DNA from: Fulvivirga ulvae
GTDB lineage: Bacteria; Bacteroidota; Bacteroidia; Cytophagales; Cyclobacteriaceae
NCBI RefSeq assembly: GCF_021389975.1
Contig: NZ_CP089981.1
Coordinates: 6,907,501 to 6,971,500, forward strand
Direction: 5' to 3'
Length of the DNA stretch: 64,000 nt
Within the stretch, counting starts at the first letter, position 1. The number at the start of each line of letters is the position of its first letter. The notes beneath the pieces are model-generated. The model made no database searches and was not told where the DNA came from. It saw nothing but the letters and a program-made list of their open reading frames with translations. The translations under genes were made by a program, and so were the position numbers. Shown here one piece after another: positions 43,782-53,800 of this stretch.

Positions 43782-43839
43782 GTGTTGTTGTTGTTATTGG
43801 TCACTTTGAGTTTTAAAAAATGGAATGGGAATAGCCCTT

Positions 43840-44073
43840 TTACTTGGACTTGGCAGAGGCTTCCTTCTGCTCCTTCTTTTCTTTGTGTTTTTCCCAGGCA
43901 GGGGCAACGGCAAACGTGCCAAGGGCAATGCCTGCCACAAAGGCACCGGCAACCATGCCGATTGTAATCCAATCTGTGTCTTTCATTTTTCGTCTTTTAA
44001 GGGTTCGTTGTATAGGTTTTGAAACCGTAGTGACAGCTAAATTGGAAAGGGCATAGCGGTATTCCTTGGTCAT
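43840..44073 (-). CDS. Small single-helix membrane protein, first of the block
   Basis: The 77-residue frame has one Gly/Ala-rich helix (WITIGMVAGAFVAGIALGTFAV) and a Lys/Glu-rich tail (EKHKEKKEQKEASAKSK). An internal ATG at 43986 (MKDTDWITIG, 48 residues) is an equally good start. It opens the 25-gene run. The divergent 297-bp gap to the defence gene at 44371 should hold promoters for both but shows no gene. Confidence 0.55.
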   Translation of the reverse strand: MTKEYRYALSNLAVTTVSKPIQRTLKRRKMKDTDWITIGMVAGAFVAGIALGTFAVAPAWEKHKEKKEQKEASAKSK

Positions 44074-44370
44074 TTTTTGTGCTGCGGAACATTTTCGTTT
44101 TTAAGGCACTGATAAACAATGGATTACAATTAGCTTATCGGTGGAACTAAAAATTACAGGTCTTACATCATACAATAAATAGTGAATTGACTGGAGTCTT
44201 TGTGCCACATACATATACCTTAATCTAAAGAATTTAATTACGTTTTCAATCAGACGGTAAACATGGCATCATCGTGAAGCCTTACTAGAACTAGAAATGT
44301 CTCAAGATATTTATTAGGACTTATCAAATAGAAAACTATTTATTAATTTACTGTTCTTAAATATAGCATA

Positions 44371-47300
44371 GTGAATTATTTTAATGAATTAGATTCTAGC
44401 ATTGCACTGGATAGAGAAGGGTACCTCTTAAGTGTAACTGATACACGAGCCAAGTTTTATCATAAAGGTCTGGTAAGTTATGATGAGTTGTTGTCGGCAA
44501 AATGCATTAGTCTTGTTACTCCTCCCAAAATGGGTAAAACCCATTTTTTAAATGACTTTTATTCATTCAGCAAAGCTGAATTAACGGCTTTGCATTTATT
44601 TATAACAATTACTGACTATCAAGAATTTGCAGAAATAAAGTATGTATTAAGTAGTAGCCGAGTTTACAAAAAGTGGCTTAAGTATGGCGGTATGCTCTGT
44701 TTGTTTTTGGATTATAATACTGTTGACATTACTCGGAAAACCAAATATTTGAGTACTCTTTTAAAACAAACACTTGAAAAGGAAAAAAATAATCGTAGAA
44801 GCTTAAGTATTAGATTTACTAGCCCTCCTAGTTACTTCAGTCAATTAAAGGAAATATGGAATGAGTTATTCTCTAGTAGAGAAATAAAAACAGTTGGAAC
44901 CCTTCCTCTCAATAGACAAGAGGCCAAGTTGATTTTGAAGGAACATGAGATTGATGAAAAGCTATTCCTTGATGAAGTTCAAAATAAAAGACTCCAATCC
45001 TTAGTAATTTTCCCACTAAGTTTATCGGTCTTGATAAATGAATATAAACACAGTCAGAACTTTGGAGTAAATCGCTTGCGTTTGTTTTTAAGGTGTTGTT
45101 CCTTACTTTCCAACCCATATAACAGCCCACTATCAAAATATTACAGTGAGAATTATTATCTATCCTCTCCAAGAGTAATTTCCTTAGTCTCAAGGATAGC
45201 TGCATTAATGGTATTTGGTAATAAGAAGTATATATCAGTTGACAAGGGGGCCGTTAATGCATCCTCCATTTTAGAATTGGATGCCATCGAGGAAGGGGTG
45301 GAAATTACGGATACTGGTGAATTCCAATTTGATCAGTTTGATATAGTAAAAGTAATAGCTAATTCCAGTTTTTTTTCGATAAATACGAATGGTCATTTTC
45401 ACTTTATACATGAATCTCATAAGGAGTTTTTAGCGGCACATTATTTAGCACTGCATAAATTGGAAATACCTCAAATAAAATCTCTAATACAGTTAAACAA
45501 CGATCCTGATAAAAAAATAATCCCGCAATTTAAAGAGGTATTCGGATGGCTGAACTCAGTTTATCCGGACCTAACCCGTGATACCATTAAGACAGATCCT
45601 CAGACAATTTTATTGTCCAATGACATGCAAGATATGGAAAACAGACTTAGAAAAGAGTTAGTTGATTCACTCCTAGAAAGTCTAGAAACCCAAGATTCTT
45701 TAGACATAGATTGGGATCTTAGAGACCAATACGCTAAGTTAAATCACCCTGAATTACCAGATCAAATTAACTGGTTTTTAAGAGGCGAATGGTCTTTAAT
45801 TGTCAAAAAAGCAGCAATCGATATTGCCTCAGCCTGTAAACTAAGAGAAGTACTTTCAGTTGCATTTGTTATAGTCAAAGACAACCAAGCCAATCATTTT
45901 CTAAGGAGTAGAGCAGCAGCACTAATAGGAGAATTGGGAGAAATGAAAGAATTGCAGGGTCTTAAAAAATATACTTTCAAAATCGATTGGACCGTTGATA
46001 TAGACGATGAAATTCGGGGAACATTTTTGCAAGCATTATTCCCGAAAGTTTTATCCTCAAAAGAATTGTTTAAACTTATTGAAGAGCCTAAACGGGAGAA
46101 TTACTTTGGGGCATATAGAGGGTTTATTTATCAATTAGTGCCTGACATGAATTCCACCATGCTCGATGAAGCTTTAAAATGGAGTTTAAAACAAAAGTCA
46201 GAAGATTTTACAATGACAAAGTTACAAGAAGCAATTATCCAAAATGCATGGCTACATCTTAAAGAAAATGAATTTAACATTGATCTATTAGCTGAAAACA
46301 TAATTGTTAGACTAACTAATTATGAAAACATTTTTCCGATCACGGATATTTTTGGTGGCACCAAAGATATAATTACACCAAATGCTGCGGATAGAAGAAA
46401 AGTGGCTCAAATAGTTATTAATAAATTGAATAAATATACACCATTCCTTTTTCAGCCGATCAGTTATAGCTCATTACTTGATTCCAGAGATTTGGAATGG
46501 GTTATCGATCGATTCAAAAATGATGATATTGCTAATAAAGAAAAATGGCTAGAGATAATTTCTAATATCTTTAACCCAAAAGAAAAGAATCATATCGAGA
46601 AACTATTTGCCTTGATCCAAAATGAGAATCAAGCCAAAAAGAAGCTAGAACATTTCTTTAAGGAAATCAGAATTGATTCTGAAGAAGCAGAAGATTTAAA
46701 AAAACGATACAAATTAATTCACGGCAGACTTGAAAGCCAACGGAAACATGAAGAATACACTTTACAGCCCTCAGTTACCGAGCGGATATTGAATACTTTG
46801 GCTAGATATACTTCTGGGGATGAGGACGCTTGGTGGTACTTATGTAGAGAGTTAACCCTTAAAGATGATAGCAGATTTTACGGTAATGAGCTTTCTTCAG
46901 ATATAACTAAGTTAAATGGCTGGATAATATGTGATGAACATACTAGAAAAAACATACTAGAAGCAGCAAAGAGCTATATTAAAAATAACGATTGCAAAAA
47001 AGACGATTGGCTAGGAACTAATATATTTAATAGACCTGCAGCAAGTGGGTATAAAGCCTTGATTTTAATTAAGAAATGCGAGCCGCAGTTTTTAGAAAAA
47101 TTGACTGATCAGGATTGGCAAAATTGGGCACACATACTTCTTTCTTACCCTGAGTCAATTGGCCTTAGCGGAACAGATACATCATACTTAGATTTAATAA
47201 AAAAAGCCTATGAACATGCTCCCTTACATATTACTGAGGCAGTAATGAAAGAAATAGAAAAAGAAGATGAAAAGGAAGATGGTTATTTTTTATTTCTCAC

Positions 47301-48543
47301 CAAAATTGAGGGCTTTGCTGATGAAAAGTTATTAGAAGTAATCCTAGACTTTGTCAATGCTAATGAAATCAAGGCTAATTCAATGCGAAGGCTTCTTTCT
47401 TTCCTTATGAACCAAGGATATTCACGGGCCAAAAATAAAGCGACTGATGTAGTTTTGAATGGAGAAAAAAAATATCAAAAAGCAGCGGCCTTATCTCTCA
47501 TTGAAGGGGCTGAAGATGGTGGCTGGTCAACTATATGGAATCTGATTAATCAAGATACAGTGCTGGGTAAAGAGATAATGCTTGACGCTGCTAAAGATAT
47601 ATTTGGGTATAAATCAAATTTCTCAGATAAGTTATCGGAAAATGAAATTAGAGAATTATTTCTATGGCTAACACGTGCGTTTCCAAAGGAAGATGACCCT
47701 CAGTTTGAAGGGGCTCATATGGTAACAAGTCGAGAAGAGATAAGCCACTTTAGAGATAACCTTATAATAAAATTACAGGATAGAGGAACAAGTAAGTCTA
47801 TTGAGATGCTTGAAGATTTAGAAAAGGTGTCTGGATATGACTTAAAGTATTATATAATTAAAGCCAAGGAATCTTATCGAATTAATAACTGGGTACCTAT
47901 TGAACCTAAAGACTTATTAAGAATGACCAACAATTCCTTGTCCCGTTTAATACTTAATAATGAAGATCTATTAAGTGCTGTACTTGAATCACTAGAGCGC
48001 TTAGAAAAAAAGCTACATGGGGAAACTCCTTTATCATTTCTTTTATGGAATTCATTAGGAGGGGATATTTATAAACCAAAAGAAGAGAACGACTTGAGTG
48101 ATTACATTAAATCACATTTGGTAGATGATTTAAGCAAAACTAATTTATTGATTTTGCGGGAAGTAGAGATAAGAAGAGGTACAGGAAAAAGGGGACAACC
48201 CGGAGAGAGAACAGATATTTATGTTTCAGGAAAAGTTCCAAACACATCAAATTTTGTGAAATTAATAATTGAAGTTAAAGGCTGTTGGCATAACGAAATA
48301 AATAAAGCCATGGAAACTCAATTATTGAAAAGATATATGAATGAAAATGATTGTGACTATGGACTGTACCTCATAGGTTGGTTTCATTGTAGTCAATGGC
48401 CAAACAAAGACGATACCCGTAAAAATAGAATCGGAGTTACTGACCTAAAAAGGGCTCAGTCCAAATTTGATGATCAGGCTAGTCAATTATCTGATCAGGA
48501 CAAACGTGTACGAGCGTGTGTATTAAATTGTACGTTGCGTTAA
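44371..48543 (+). CDS. Large STAND-like P-loop protein with helical repeats and C-terminal nuclease motif
   Basis: The 1390-residue protein starts at GTG. A P-loop (TPPKMGKTHFL, about 50-60) and a Walker-B-like MLCLFLDYN (about 107) sit in a NACHT/STAND-like NTPase. EFLAAHYLALHK (about 355-366) is the helical end typical of NACHT modules. About 800 residues of helical, HEAT-like repeats follow. The C-terminus has ERTDIYVSG ... IIEVKGCW (Asp1282, E1301-x-K1303), a PD-(D/E)XK pattern. This is the layout of NLR-like antiphage proteins, with the effector at the C-terminus. It stands alone, codirectional with the following nuclease genes. Confidence 0.7.
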   Translation: MNYFNELDSSIALDREGYLLSVTDTRAKFYHKGLVSYDELLSAKCISLVTPPKMGKTHFLNDFYSFSKAELTALHLFITITDYQEFAEIKYVLSSSRVYKKWLKYGGMLCLFLDYNTVDITRKTKYLSTLLKQTLEKEKNNRRSLSIRFTSPPSYFSQLKEIWNELFSSREIKTVGTLPLNRQEAKLILKEHEIDEKLFLDEVQNKRLQSLVIFPLSLSVLINEYKHSQNFGVNRLRLFLRCCSLLSNPYNSPLSKYYSENYYLSSPRVISLVSRIAALMVFGNKKYISVDKGAVNASSILELDAIEEGVEITDTGEFQFDQFDIVKVIANSSFFSINTNGHFHFIHESHKEFLAAHYLALHKLEIPQIKSLIQLNNDPDKKIIPQFKEVFGWLNSVYPDLTRDTIKTDPQTILLSNDMQDMENRLRKELVDSLLESLETQDSLDIDWDLRDQYAKLNHPELPDQINWFLRGEWSLIVKKAAIDIASACKLREVLSVAFVIVKDNQANHFLRSRAAALIGELGEMKELQGLKKYTFKIDWTVDIDDEIRGTFLQALFPKVLSSKELFKLIEEPKRENYFGAYRGFIYQLVPDMNSTMLDEALKWSLKQKSEDFTMTKLQEAIIQNAWLHLKENEFNIDLLAENIIVRLTNYENIFPITDIFGGTKDIITPNAADRRKVAQIVINKLNKYTPFLFQPISYSSLLDSRDLEWVIDRFKNDDIANKEKWLEIISNIFNPKEKNHIEKLFALIQNENQAKKKLEHFFKEIRIDSEEAEDLKKRYKLIHGRLESQRKHEEYTLQPSVTERILNTLARYTSGDEDAWWYLCRELTLKDDSRFYGNELSSDITKLNGWIICDEHTRKNILEAAKSYIKNNDCKKDDWLGTNIFNRPAASGYKALILIKKCEPQFLEKLTDQDWQNWAHILLSYPESIGLSGTDTSYLDLIKKAYEHAPLHITEAVMKEIEKEDEKEDGYFLFLTKIEGFADEKLLEVILDFVNANEIKANSMRRLLSFLMNQGYSRAKNKATDVVLNGEKKYQKAAALSLIEGAEDGGWSTIWNLINQDTVLGKEIMLDAAKDIFGYKSNFSDKLSENEIRELFLWLTRAFPKEDDPQFEGAHMVTSREEISHFRDNLIIKLQDRGTSKSIEMLEDLEKVSGYDLKYYIIKAKESYRINNWVPIEPKDLLRMTNNSLSRLILNNEDLLSAVLESLERLEKKLHGETPLSFLLWNSLGGDIYKPKEENDLSDYIKSHLVDDLSKTNLLILREVEIRRGTGKRGQPGERTDIYVSGKVPNTSNFVKLIIEVKGCWHNEINKAMETQLLKRYMNENDCDYGLYLIGWFHCSQWPNKDDTRKNRIGVTDLKRAQSKFDDQASQLSDQDKRVRACVLNCTLR

Positions 48544-48701
48544 TTTTTGTCACGGTTATTTTGCGAGCATTTCAACTTCTTAAATTAATAACAGAAACTT
48601 CATGAACTGGGTTCGATAGAATTAAAAATGTAGTTGTATGGAGAGCTTGAAAATGCAATGAATCAGTAAGCAGTTAAAAAGACAATTCTAATTATCCATA
48701 A

Positions 48702-49163
48702 ATGAGTACCAGTTTTAGACATAGCGCAGGTTTTGGTAAGCGCATGGAGTATTATATTATCAGTAAAATGCTGGAGCAGGGATTAGACGTTTATATTCCT
48801 TTGATTGATGACTTCGCTATAGATGCTGTAATTCGGAGGGAAGATGGTACTTTTATAGAAGTGCAGATTAAAGCCAGGTCCAAAAATGTTCAATTTGGCG
48901 ATGCTGCGCTCTTCGCTGCAATAACACATGAAGTTAGAGAAAACTACTATTTCATTTTTTATTCTCATCGTTTAGATAAAATGTGGATTATGTCATCAGT
49001 AGAGTTCATCACTGAGGCAACCCAGAATAAAAATGGCAAAAACAAAGGCAAACGCTCGATATGGTTTAACGGGAAAAATACCAAGGAGGAGTCGGAACAT
49101 CCTCTTAAGCGATATGACAAGTACCTTCATGCAAACTTTGATATATTCAAAGTAAGAGCATGA
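48702..49163 (+). CDS. Small PD-(D/E)XK-like protein
   Basis: The 153-residue protein has GFGKRMEYYIISKMLEQGLDVYIP, IDDFAIDAVIR (Asp41) and FIEVQIKAR (Glu53, Gln55, Lys57). This resembles DUF4365- or resolvase-like small PD-(D/E)XK folds with the EVQIK variant. It may act on DNA together with the large P-loop protein upstream. The next gene starts 44 bp later. Confidence 0.6.
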   Translation: MSTSFRHSAGFGKRMEYYIISKMLEQGLDVYIPLIDDFAIDAVIRREDGTFIEVQIKARSKNVQFGDAALFAAITHEVRENYYFIFYSHRLDKMWIMSSVEFITEATQNKNGKNKGKRSIWFNGKNTKEESEHPLKRYDKYLHANFDIFKVRA

Positions 49164-49207
49164 GAATTAAGCTGAAGTATGCACACTGTATCCACTATAT
49201 TTATTAG

Positions 49208-49531
49208 ATGAAAGAGGATATTTATATACGACTGTTAAAGGAAGCTAAGTCAGACCTGGACAATAATGTTACAATGACCAGAGATGAATTTAGAAGAAAA
49301 CTCGAAGATAAAAATATTCGAGTTCCAGAATATGATACCTATTGTTCGATTTATAGGAATACTTCAACAAACAGCATACCGTGTTTTATGAATATAGAAG
49401 CCTATTTTAAGTTGCTCGAATATGAAGAGTTACAAGAAGCTCGAAAATCTTCCCGGCAAGCTAAAGTCATTGCAATTTTCAGTATTCTTTTAACAGCAAT
49501 AGCCATTTTGGTGCAAATATTCTTGAACTAG
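49208..49531 (+). CDS. Small C-tail-anchored hypothetical protein
   Basis: The 107-residue protein has a helical charged N-terminus (EDIYIRLLKEAKSDLDNNVTM) and a C-terminal membrane helix (VIAIFSILLTAIAILVQIFL). No family recognised. It could be the membrane partner of the adjacent nuclease-like protein. Confidence 0.5.
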   Translation: MKEDIYIRLLKEAKSDLDNNVTMTRDEFRRKLEDKNIRVPEYDTYCSIYRNTSTNSIPCFMNIEAYFKLLEYEELQEARKSSRQAKVIAIFSILLTAIAILVQIFLN

Positions 49532-49572
49532 GGTTTATGTTAATAGGTCACTCATCCTTAAATTTCCGATAA

Positions 49573-49592
49573 AATACCCAACCTTGGGTATT
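49573..49592. promoter_or_regulatory. 7-2-7 palindrome, candidate NarL-type operator (copy 2)
   Basis: AATACCCAA-CC-TTGGGTATT, followed by TTGACA, is the same site as at 18932 with the central dinucleotide complemented. It lies about 90 bp before the ATG of the nuclease pair at 49683, a promoter position. Confidence 0.6.
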
Positions 49593-49682
49593 GACACTAA
49601 TATCTTCTCAAGCTAAGTTCGTAAAACTTTTCTTTACTGAATAAGTGCAAAAAGCGAATAGCTACCTTAAAATGGCTTCACA

Positions 49683-50087
49683 ATGACTGATGAACAGGCA
49701 ATAGACCTATACGAATTTATACAAACCAAGTTGAAAAACGCTGACCTTCAATACCTCCATGGATTTGCTTATGACATAAGCAATGCCAAAGAGCAAACTA
49801 CAAAGGAATCATTTCTATTGCGGTATATAGAAGAAATTATTGGTCAAATGAGGATGTTTCAGACGGAAAATTTCAATGGAATAATCAGTAGACTAAACCA
49901 ATCAATTCAGGGTAGCCCCATAAGAAGCCTAAAAGTTGATTTAAATCATAATGAGCAATTAATGTCGAATTCCGAAAGTATTGACCTAACTGAAAGCATC
50001 AATTTAGATGATCTTACAAGTACATTTAAGAAAATACACCAGGAAATAATAAATGATAGGAATAGAGGAAGAAATTTTAGGATATGA
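49683..50087 (+). CDS. Small helical protein, partner of nuclease
   Basis: The 134-residue soluble protein has helical segments (EQAIDLYEFIQTKLKNADLQ, SFLLRYIEEIIGQMRMF) and an acidic C-terminal part (SIDLTESINLDDLTSTFKKI). No family recognised. It overlaps the nuclease gene by 4 bp (ATGA), so the two are coupled and may act as a pair. Confidence 0.55.
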   Translation: MTDEQAIDLYEFIQTKLKNADLQYLHGFAYDISNAKEQTTKESFLLRYIEEIIGQMRMFQTENFNGIISRLNQSIQGSPIRSLKVDLNHNEQLMSNSESIDLTESINLDDLTSTFKKIHQEIINDRNRGRNFRI

Positions 50088-50770
50088 CGCAATCTGAATT
50101 AAGCGACATTAAGGAGAGACTAGAAGATTCTTTCAAAAAGTTTTCTAGTACCGGGAGTCATAAAATTGTTCCTCCATCTCTAACCTTGGGAAAAATCTAT
50201 GAAGCTTTCGTTCTATCCTTGATTATACAAGAGTTGGTAGAAAAAGAAAACTTGTATATAACTTTGGAAAATGATAAAAATTTAACACTTCAAAGTGGTC
50301 CTGGAAAAATTGATAGAACCAAGCCGCACTTCTCCGTGTATCGAACGCATTCAGATTATTGCAGGAATCGTAAAATGGGTGAACTATGGACGGATGTTGA
50401 ATTCCTTGCATTAAGTTATAAAGCTACTAAAGCTAGTACACCCACCAATGGGGAGTTTCATGAATTGGATATAGTTTTCACAAAGCCTGATGTATCAGGC
50501 CGACCGAAACATTCAGATATAATACTTGGGGTAGAATGTAAAGCTACCGCATATGGAAAGAACCTTTTGAGGGAAATTTTAGGGATAAGACGTGAACTAA
50601 GTTACTTAAAAAAGCGGCAAAAGACACACTTCAACACATGGCCAGCACTACATGTGAACGCTAACCCTCCGTCTTGTTTGCTTGTATATGGAACAGACCC
50701 TAGACTAAAGAACTACTCAAAACCAGGCAAGTTGTTTTCTATTGGATTTCACTACAAAAAAATATCTTAA
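50084..50770 (+). CDS. PD-(D/E)XK nuclease-motif protein
   Basis: The 228-residue protein has a helical N-terminus (LGKIYEAFVLSLIIQELVEKE) and an active-site pattern HELDIVFTKPD ... IILGVECKAT (Asp129, E151-x-K153), followed by a helix (LLREILGIRRELSYL). This is a restriction-endonuclease fold signature. A palindrome that may be a NarL-type operator precedes the two-gene operon. It converges on dnaE2 with a 45-bp gap. Confidence 0.7.
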   Translation: MTQSELSDIKERLEDSFKKFSSTGSHKIVPPSLTLGKIYEAFVLSLIIQELVEKENLYITLENDKNLTLQSGPGKIDRTKPHFSVYRTHSDYCRNRKMGELWTDVEFLALSYKATKASTPTNGEFHELDIVFTKPDVSGRPKHSDIILGVECKATAYGKNLLREILGIRRELSYLKKRQKTHFNTWPALHVNANPPSCLLVYGTDPRLKNYSKPGKLFSIGFHYKKIS

Positions 50771-50815
50771 ACCTGACAAAATGATTTCACCTTCATAATA
50801 AATCTATCAGCATCA

Positions 50816-53800
50816 CTACCTAAAATTCCTCCCCTCCGGAAAAATCTTAATCTGATTACCCTTTGTTTGCTCCTTCTTTTCATTCGATACTGCAGAAGAT
50901 GATTTCTCCCTTTGAGGAGTATTAAGTTGCTGAAGCAAAACGGAAAGGTTATAACAACGGCTGGCAATAACATGAATAACTTCTCCTTCACGTTGCAATT
51001 TGCCTTCAACCATCAATAGTCTGGATTGAATGATCTCTTTCCTATACTGGTCGAAAAGGTTTTTAAATACTACAAGGTTTGCCGGTCCGGTTTCGTCCTC
51101 TATGGTGATAAAGCAGATTCCCGAGGCCGTTCCTGGTCTTTGCCGTACCAGCACCAGTCCTGCTACTTTTACACGGTCTCCATTTTTTGCCTTGGAAAGC
51201 GCAGCATTTGAAACAACCCTCAGGCTGTCCAACTGAGGCCGGACAAAACTCACGGGATGTGCTTTCAGGGATAATGAAGTCGAGGCGTAGTCTTGAACTA
51301 CATGTTCGGAAAGGCTCATTTCAGGCAATACAATGTTTTCACTATCAGTATGCAGGTTTGGAGAATTGGAAAAGAGGGACTTTGCCTGATAATCTTTTGT
51401 TGATACTTCCCAGAGTGCTTGCCTTCTGGTCAACCCAATGGAGCGAAATGCGTCTGCATCTGCAAGTTTCTCCAGGGCAGCTTCAGGTATGCCGGCCTCA
51501 CGCAGTTCGTGTATCGAAGAATAGGACTTTTGCCTTCTGGTTAGCAGCTCAACATCGTCCTTGCGAACGCCTCTTACCTGCCGGAGTCCTAGCCGTACAA
51601 CAAAGTACTTACCTGCTTTCTCTTCCAGGGTATTGTCCCACCCGGAATGGTTAATATCAACGGGACGAACTTCAACACCATGTTTTTGGGCATCAATAAT
51701 AATCTGTGCCGGTTGATAAAACCCCATGGGCTGACTATTAAGCAAGGCACAGGCAAATATATCAGGGTAGTAACATTTGATCCAGCAAGAAACATAAACC
51801 AGCAGTGCAAAGCTGGCAGCATGACTCTCAGGAAAGCCGTAAGAGCCGAACCCCTCTAGTTGCCGGAACACACGTTGTGCATATTCCTTCTTATAGCCAT
51901 TTTGGATCATCCCGTTGATCAGTTTTTGCTCAAAGTAAGATACCTTTCCTTTTGCTTTGAACGTTGCCATGCTCCTGCGTAAGGCATCAGCTTCTGCAGG
52001 AGTAAAACCTGCGGCCACTATTGCGATCTTCATTGCCTGTTCCTGGAAAAGAGGTACTCCCAAAGTACGGCCTAATATTTCCTTTAGATCCTCTGACGGG
52101 TACTCTACCGGCTCCTGGCCGTTGCGCCTGCGTAAATAGGGATGCACCATGTCGCCTTGTATCGGGCCAGGACGCACGATGGCAACCTGAATAACCAGGT
52201 CGTAAAAACATTTAGGCCGAAGCCTGGGGAGCATCGACATCTGCGCACGGCTTTCAATCTGGAAAACACCAATTGTATCGGCATGCGAAACCATTTCATA
52301 AACTACAGGGTCATCTTGCGGGATATTGGCCAAGGTCAGGTCGAGGTTGTAATGCAGCTTTGCAAGGTCAAAGGCCTTTCGAATACAGGTTAGCATGCCT
52401 AATGCTAATACATCTATTTTCATAAAGGCCAAGGCATCTATATCATCCTTGTTCCATTCTATATTGGTGCGGTCTTGCATGCGGGCATTGAGTATTGGAC
52501 ATAAATCCGAAAGCTTTCCATCAGTAATTACAAAACCACCCGTGTGTTGTCCTAGCTGGCGCGGGAAACCCATGAATTCTTCGGTTAGTTCCAGCACCTT
52601 CCTGATGGTAGGATCGTCAGGGTTGATCCCCTGGCTGATAATTTGTTTTTTATCAAACCCTTCATCTTTGAAATCCCAAATCAGGCCGGAAAGCCGGGTG
52701 ATTACATCCACCGAAAGCCCCATAGCTTTGCCAACATCCCTGATGGCCCCTTTATGATGCTGTTGCGTTACGGTGGCTACAATCGCCGCACGATCCCGGC
52801 CATATTTATGATAGATGTATTGCATGACTTCTTCACGCCTTTCATGCTCAAAGTCCACATCTATATCCGGGGGTTCGTTACGTGCCGAAGAGATAAAGCG
52901 CTCAAATAGCAAATCAAATTTGCTTGGGTCTACGGATGTAATGCCCAGACAATAGCAAACAGTGGAATTAGCAGCAGATCCACGTCCCTGGCAAAGTATT
53001 TTCTGTTCCCGGGCATATCTGACAATGTCATAGACGGTAAGAAAGTACTCCGCATAATTCATCTGATCAATAAAGCGAAGTTCGTATTCAATGTTCGCTT
53101 TGACTTTATCCGGAATATTCCCATCATACATTCGATTGGCACCTTCCCAGGATAATTTTGCCAGCTCTTCCTGTGGGGTTCTTCCGTCAGCAGTAATTTC
53201 TTTTGGATAGTTATACTTCAACTGATCAAGGGAGAAGTTACAGGCTTCGGTTATGACTTGTGTTTGTGTAATAGCATCAGGATATTGCCTAAACAGGCGA
53301 AGCATTTCATCTACCGGCTTCAAGTAGCGCTCGGCATTCGGGTATAGACGAAAACCGGCATTATGAATTGTGCATTTCTCACGTACACAGGTCACCACAT
53401 CCTGTAATTCACGCCGTTTGAGGTGATGGTAATACACATCATTCGTGGCAACCATAGCTACTTTCAGTGCTTTTGAAAGTTCAGCAAGCCGGAACAATCG
53501 CTTTATATCATCGCCATTGTAAGCACGGGATGCGGCAATGAAAAGGTTTTCTCCAAATGCTTCGCGATATTCTTTCAGGTCTTCCTTGAATGAAGGCTCA
53601 AATTCAAAAGCCTGGTTTAGAGTAGCCGGAGGTATTACTACAAACCTGGTGCCTTTTGCATGATGAAAAACATCTTCTTTATACAAATCACACAGTCCTT
53701 TTTCTGTTCGAAGGTTACCTACGGTAAGCAAATTGGAAATACGTGAGTAGGCATTAACGTCTGTGGGAAAAGCAAGCAGGCTTGGGCCGTTCAGTAAGTC

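Noticed and set aside
31909..44073. Contractile injection system or tailed prophage
   Set aside because: No sheath, tube, baseplate, tape measure, portal, terminase or tail fibre signature is present; proteins are mostly small and membrane-anchored.
44074..44370. RNA gene in the divergent gap
   Set aside because: The A/T-rich gap shows no stable hairpin or tRNA-like cloverleaf by eye; it is most simply a divergent promoter region.
12632..50816. One integrative element bounded by att sites
   Set aside because: I looked for a repeat of the 12632 junction sequence near 14, 19, 31, 44 and 50.8 kb and saw none, so the limits of a single element cannot be supported.
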